A DNA stretch of 64,000 nt from Comamonas sp. 26 (GTDB lineage Bacteria; Pseudomonadota; Gammaproteobacteria; Burkholderiales; Burkholderiaceae_C), in contig NZ_PEFL01000001.1 of assembly GCF_002754475.1 (NCBI RefSeq), forward strand, positions 62,001-126,000, read 5' to 3'. Positions 60,490-64,000 of the stretch are shown in pieces. The notes beneath the pieces were generated by a model. That model was not told the origin of the DNA. It saw only the letters and a list, made by a program, of their open reading frames with translations, and did no database searches. The stretch's first letter is position 1. Each line of letters opens with the position of its first letter. A program made the position numbers and the translations under genes.

Positions 60490-61014
60490 GGCTTCTGACT
60501 AGTTATATAGGTGACTTGGCGCATTGCCTGCCTTGGCTCGCTCAACGATGCTTGTCGTGCGCTGAGTCCAGATTGTGGGCGAATCCAAACGAACCTCTAA
60601 TAGGGGGATTTTCTATGGATTTGCGCGGTAAGAAACAAAAATGAATGCGCGTTGAGCGGTTGTGACGGATTTGGAACGTTGGGATGACCGGGGGTGAAGA
60701 GCGTGCCAGGGTCGTGGGCTGATCCGCCACACAAGCATTTTTGGGATGCCTGGGTCTATTGCGTTCAAGGACGTACGGCTGATTCTGATTGCTTTTGGCT
60801 TGCCTTGTGGTAATAGTGGATGTATCCGCTCAGGCCTGTTTGTGAAGGACGATTTTTCAAATCGCGCTAAAACGAATCATTATTTCTAGGGTTGAATACC
60901 ATAGAAACGAAAAAGAGCGAAAATACACGGTCTGAAATTTGTTCTTTGCTTTGCGCAGCACATCGCTTGGGGTGATGTGGGTGCGACTCGGCATGTCACT
61001 GCAGAAATCTTTCC
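60490..61014. promoter_or_regulatory. glpR-glpD divergent control region with candidate GlpR boxes
   Basis: The 525-base gap has no convincing gene. Repeated CGAA half-sites occur: AAACGAATCATT at 60869-60880, GAAACGAAAAAGAGCGAAAA at 60904-60923, and AAACGAAC near 60586. They resemble the TTCG/CGAA-based operators of DeoR-type GlpR proteins. No clear -35/-10 pair for glpD is obvious. Confidence 0.5.
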
Positions 61015-62610
61015 ATGAATCAGTCCACTCAACTCTTGGCCACAACGCGCGCGCAATTGCTGGAGCGTTTGGCGCAGTCTGAAACCTATGACCTGGCGAT
61101 CGTAGGGGGCGGAGCCACCGGGCTGGGCGTGGCGGTGGATGCGGCGGCGCGCGGCTTCAAGGTGGTGCTGCTGGAGTCCATGGACTTTGCCAAGGGCACC
61201 TCGTCGCGTGCCACCAAGCTGGTGCACGGCGGTGTGCGCTATCTGGCGCAAGGCAATATTTCGCTGGTGCGCGAGGCGCTGCATGAGCGCACCACGCTGC
61301 TGCACAACGCGCCGCATCTGGCGCAGCCGCTGGCCTTTGTCATGCCTTCATACAAGCTGCTGGATACGCCGTTCTACGGCATCGGCCTCAAGATGTATGA
61401 CGCGCTGGCCGGCAAAGCCGGTCTGGGTTCCACGGAATTTCTCTCGGCTGCCAAGACGGTGAAATACCTGCCAACGGTGCAGCAGAAAAGCCTCAAGGGC
61501 GGCGTCAAGTACTGGGATGGACAGTTTGACGATGCCCGACTGGCGCTGGCGCTGGCCCGCACGGCTGCGGTCAAGGGTGCTTTGCTCGTTAATTACTGCG
61601 CTGCTGAAAAGCTGATCTACGAAGACAAGCAGATTGCCGGTCTGGTCTGTCGCGATACCGAGTCTGGCCAGAGCTACACCGTGCGCGCCAAGTGCGTGGT
61701 CAATGCCACAGGCCCTTGGGTGGATCTATTTCGCCAACAAGACGCCGAGGCGCAGGGCAAGCCCGTTAAGCCCATGGTTGCGCCTAGCCAGGGTGTTCAC
61801 GTGGTGGTTGATCGTGAGTTTTTGCCGACCGACCACGCACTGCTGGTGCCGAAGACCGCCGATGGTCGTGTGCTGTTCGCCGTGCCATGGCTGGGCAAGG
61901 TCATTCTGGGCACGACAGACACTCCGCGTCACGATCTGGCTCGTGAGCCCTTGCCCTTCCCTGAAGAGCTGGACTTCATCCTGAGCGAAGCCGGCAAGTA
62001 TCTGAACCGTCAGCCCACGCTGGCCGATGTGCGCAGCATGTGGGTAGGCCTGCGCCCTCTGGTCAAGCCACAGGACGATGACGGCGAAAACACCAAGAAG
62101 ATCAGTCGCGAACACACCGTCATGTCGAGTAAAACCGGTCTGGTCACGGTCACTGGCGGCAAGTGGACGACTTACCGTGCCATGTCGGAAGATGTGCTGA
62201 GCGAATGCTTCCAGATTGGCCGTCTGCCCAGCCGGCCTGCGGGTGTAACGGTGAATCTGCCCTTGGTTGGTGCGCCAGCGGAAGCGGCGGTGACGCACAG
62301 CATGAATCAGGCGCAAGGCCTGCACTCCTACGGCACGGATGCAGAAGCGGTCGCTTCGCTGCCCGGTGCGCAGAACTGGCTGATGGATGGTTTGTCCGAA
62401 GCCATGGTGCGCTTTGCGGCGCGTTTTGAATATGCACGCACGGTTGAAGACATGCTGGCGCGCCGCAGTCGCCTGCTGTTCCTCGATGCACGCAAGGCTG
62501 CTGAGATCGCTCCGCGCGTGGCCGCTATCTTGGTCGAAGAGCTGGGTCGTGATGCGAACTTGAACGATTTCATGATGCTGGCCCAGCAATATTTGCCAGC
62601 ACAGGCCTGA
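61015..62610 (+). CDS. glpD: Aerobic glycerol-3-phosphate dehydrogenase
   Basis: The 531-residue FAD enzyme has YDLAIVGGGATGLGVAVDAAARG, GTSSRATKLVHGGVRYLAQG, VNATGPWVDLFR and TVTGGKWTTYRAMSED. It oxidises glycerol-3-phosphate at the inner membrane and passes electrons to quinone. It is divergent from glpR with candidate operators between. Confidence 0.95.
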   Translation: MNQSTQLLATTRAQLLERLAQSETYDLAIVGGGATGLGVAVDAAARGFKVVLLESMDFAKGTSSRATKLVHGGVRYLAQGNISLVREALHERTTLLHNAPHLAQPLAFVMPSYKLLDTPFYGIGLKMYDALAGKAGLGSTEFLSAAKTVKYLPTVQQKSLKGGVKYWDGQFDDARLALALARTAAVKGALLVNYCAAEKLIYEDKQIAGLVCRDTESGQSYTVRAKCVVNATGPWVDLFRQQDAEAQGKPVKPMVAPSQGVHVVVDREFLPTDHALLVPKTADGRVLFAVPWLGKVILGTTDTPRHDLAREPLPFPEELDFILSEAGKYLNRQPTLADVRSMWVGLRPLVKPQDDDGENTKKISREHTVMSSKTGLVTVTGGKWTTYRAMSEDVLSECFQIGRLPSRPAGVTVNLPLVGAPAEAAVTHSMNQAQGLHSYGTDAEAVASLPGAQNWLMDGLSEAMVRFAARFEYARTVEDMLARRSRLLFLDARKAAEIAPRVAAILVEELGRDANLNDFMMLAQQYLPAQA

Positions 62611-62681
62611 GCGGCCTCTTGCGGATAAGGGGCTGTGGCTGAGCGGCAACAGCGGCTCCTTCCACATAGCCTTGGGGAAAT

Positions 62682-62738
62682 ATGAGCTGAAAGCGCTTGA
62701 TGTCTAATGATTTCAAGCGTTTTCTGTCATGAAATCAA
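62682..62738. repeat. Interspersed repeat (copy 11)
   Basis: AAGCGCTTGATGTCTAATGA is followed by TTTCAAGCGTTTTCTGTCAT and GAAATCAAAA. It keeps the AAGCGCTT dyad and an A-rich end. It lies in the gap between glpD and rplN. Confidence 0.5.
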
Positions 62739-62843
62739 AACATTGCAGGTGCTGCCTGCTATTGTTTTGATAATGATTGATGCAGGGATGGCTGCCCGCA
62801 TCAATTGTCGATGTGGTTGTTGCGGGTATTGCAGGCTAAGCGC

Positions 62844-62872
62844 TTGACGTACAAAGGAATTACTGCGACAAT
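62844..62872 (+). promoter_or_regulatory. Strong sigma70-type promoter of the spc ribosomal operon
   Basis: TTGACG at 62844-62849 and GACAAT at 62867-62872 are separated by 17 bases. A leader of about 155 bases follows, with a hairpin CTTCAC/GTGAAG at 62879-62900, up to the rplN start. The rest of the 62611-63034 gap holds an interspersed repeat and no gene. Confidence 0.75.
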
Positions 62873-63034
62873 CTTCTGCTTCACATGTAAAAACGTGAAG
62901 TGTTCTGCCCAGTGGAAGCACTACGAAATGGTTCGTGGTGTGGACGACGGGCCCAAGACTGACTGGCTGCTTGATCAGCCCTTGAGAAGACTCTGGGGCT
63001 GTCTGGTTTGCTGGAGCAAGTTGGGAATATTGAA

Positions 63035-63403
63035 ATGATCCAAACAGAATCTCGGTTAGAGGTTGCCGACAACACCGGTGCGAAATCTGTTCAGTGCATT
63101 AAGGTACTGGGCGGTTCTCATCGTCGCTATGCGAGCGTTGGCGACATCATCAAGGTGAGCATCAAGGAAGCAGCTCCTCGTGGTCGCGTCAAAAAAGGCG
63201 AGATCTACAGTGCTGTGGTGGTGCGCACCGCAAAGGGCATCCGTCGTGCAGACGGTTCGCTCGTAAAGTTCGACGGCAATGCCGCCGTGCTGCTGAATGC
63301 GAAGCTGGAGCCTATCGGCACCCGCATCTTTGGCCCCGTGACTCGTGAACTGCGTACCGAAAAGTTCATGAAGATCGTGTCGCTGGCCCCTGAAGTTCTC
63401 TAA
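63035..63403 (+). CDS. rplN: 50S ribosomal protein L14
   Basis: The 122-residue protein matches L14: [56 protein letters not shown] and [13 protein letters not shown]. It binds 23S rRNA. It is the first gene of the ribosomal cluster here. The ATG at 63035 is the family start. Confidence 0.97.
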   Translation: MIQTESRLEVADNTGAKSVQCIKVLGGSHRRYASVGDIIKVSIKEAAPRGRVKKGEIYSAVVVRTAKGIRRADGSLVKFDGNAAVLLNAKLEPIGTRIFGPVTRELRTEKFMKIVSLAPEVL

Positions 63404-63414
63404 AGGAAAGCACT

Positions 63415-63735
63415 ATGAACAAGATTCGCAAGGGCGACGAAGTTATCGTGCTGACTGGCCGTGACAAGGGCAAGCGTGGCACTGTTTCTCTGCGCAAGGA
63501 TGACTCCCACGTTATCGTGGACGGTATCAACCTGGTCAAGAAGCACACCAAGCCAAACCCCATGAAGGGCACCACCGGCGGTATCGTTGAAAAGGCTATG
63601 CCTATTCACCAGTCCAACGTGGCTATCTTCAATGCAGCGACTGGCAAGGCTGATCGCGTGGGCATCAAGGTCAACGCCGACGGCGCACGTGTTCGCGTGT
63701 TCAAGTCCAGCGGCGCCGAAATCAAGGCCGCTTGA
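63415..63735 (+). CDS. rplX: 50S ribosomal protein L24
   Basis: The 106-residue protein has the KOW motif [19 protein letters not shown] and the family tail ([30 protein letters not shown]). It is an early 50S assembly protein. It follows rplN by 11 bases. Confidence 0.97.
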   Translation: MNKIRKGDEVIVLTGRDKGKRGTVSLRKDDSHVIVDGINLVKKHTKPNPMKGTTGGIVEKAMPIHQSNVAIFNAATGKADRVGIKVNADGARVRVFKSSGAEIKAA

Positions 63736-63745
63736 GGAGTAACAC

Positions 63746-64000
63746 ATGGCACGACTGCAAAAACTCTATCGCGAAAAGATCGCGGCTGAACTGAAAGAAA
63801 AGTTCGGTTACACCTCCGCTATGGAAGTGCCTCGTCTGAGCAAGATCACCCTGAACATGGGTGTGAGCGAAGCCGTGGCCGACAAGAAGGTGATGGACAA
63901 CGCCGTAGCTGATCTGACCAAAATTGCTGGTCAGCAGCCTGTGGTGACTAAGGCCAAGAAGGCTATCGCTGGTTTCAAGATCCGTGAAGGCCAAGCAATT
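63746..64000 (+). CDS. rplE: 50S ribosomal protein L5 (N-terminal part, window ends)
   Basis: The first 85 residues are present: [40 protein letters not shown] and [21 protein letters not shown]. It binds 5S rRNA. It lies 10 bases after rplX, with GAGGAG as ribosome binding site. Confidence 0.97.
   Translation, partial: MARLQKLYREKIAAELKEKFGYTSAMEVPRLSKITLNMGVSEAVADKKVMDNAVADLTKIAGQQPVVTKAKKAIAGFKIREGQAI

Noticed and set aside
1..64000. CRISPR array, tRNA genes, insertion sequences or prophage
   Set aside because: No regular direct repeats with spacers, no cloverleaf-like segments, no transposase, integrase or phage structural genes were recognised.

Overview
The window is chromosomal DNA of a high-GC betaproteobacterium, most likely a Comamonadaceae member close to Comamonas or Delftia. 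The grounds are the gene families (Bug-type receptors next to IclR regulators, a SpeD-SpeE fusion, a trpE-chorismate mutase-trpG-trpD-trpC order, a tad locus with a DUF3613 protein) and a short interspersed repeat built around TTGATAGCTGC and AGCGCTT that I associate with this family. No rRNA, tRNA, CRISPR array, insertion sequence or prophage is visible. Genes are packed tightly and many are translationally coupled.

Layout. 1-7.6 kb is a catabolic, accessory stretch: the start of a CYP116B-like cytochrome P450, a Bug receptor divergent from an IclR regulator, a second IclR divergent from a metallo-beta-lactamase-fold protein with degenerate metal ligands, then a flavin hydroxylase, a DUF2783 protein and a second Bug receptor. 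7.7-12.8 kb holds a LuxR-type response regulator, a large hybrid histidine kinase and the C4-dicarboxylate transporter dctA, with a CTAGGG inverted repeat ahead of dctA. 12.9-16.9 kb has a small kinase-like protein, an FMN glutamate-synthase-like protein, a YecA/SEC-C protein and an XRE regulator. 17.3-29.6 kb is a complete tad/flp pilus locus (flp, tadV, tadE, cpaB, cpaC, tadZ, cpaF, tadB, tadC, tadD, a DUF3613 protein, tadG). Its first kilobase is much more AT-rich than its surroundings.

29.6-39.7 kb is housekeeping: cinA/pncC, pgpA, a MuiA-like protein, thiL, a Gcr-type membrane protein, apaG, rpe, gph, the speD-speE fusion and a secreted chalcone-isomerase-like protein. 39.9-44.6 kb is the trp operon. 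It is led by an unannotated 27-codon leader peptide with a Trp-Pro-Trp run, contains a chorismate mutase between trpE and trpG, and has a 53-residue membrane microprotein wedged between trpD and trpC. 44.7-57.6 kb carries an orphan winged-helix regulator, ung, an EamA transporter, an orphan Wzz-like protein, queA, an HD-GYP protein, recG, oxyR, ubiA, a DUF1269 protein, proC and aqpZ. 57.7-62.6 kb is the glycerol module (glpK, a GNAT enzyme, glpR; glpD divergent). From 63.0 kb the spc ribosomal operon begins at rplN, behind its own strong sigma70-type promoter and not behind rpsQ.

The observations I would follow up first are the trp leader peptide and its alternative hairpins, the trpD-trpC microprotein, the interspersed repeat (including an in-frame copy inside thiL), the metal-site loss in the metallo-beta-lactamase-fold protein, the orphan winged-helix gene with an adjacent long palindrome, and the TadZ with a degenerate Walker A loop.
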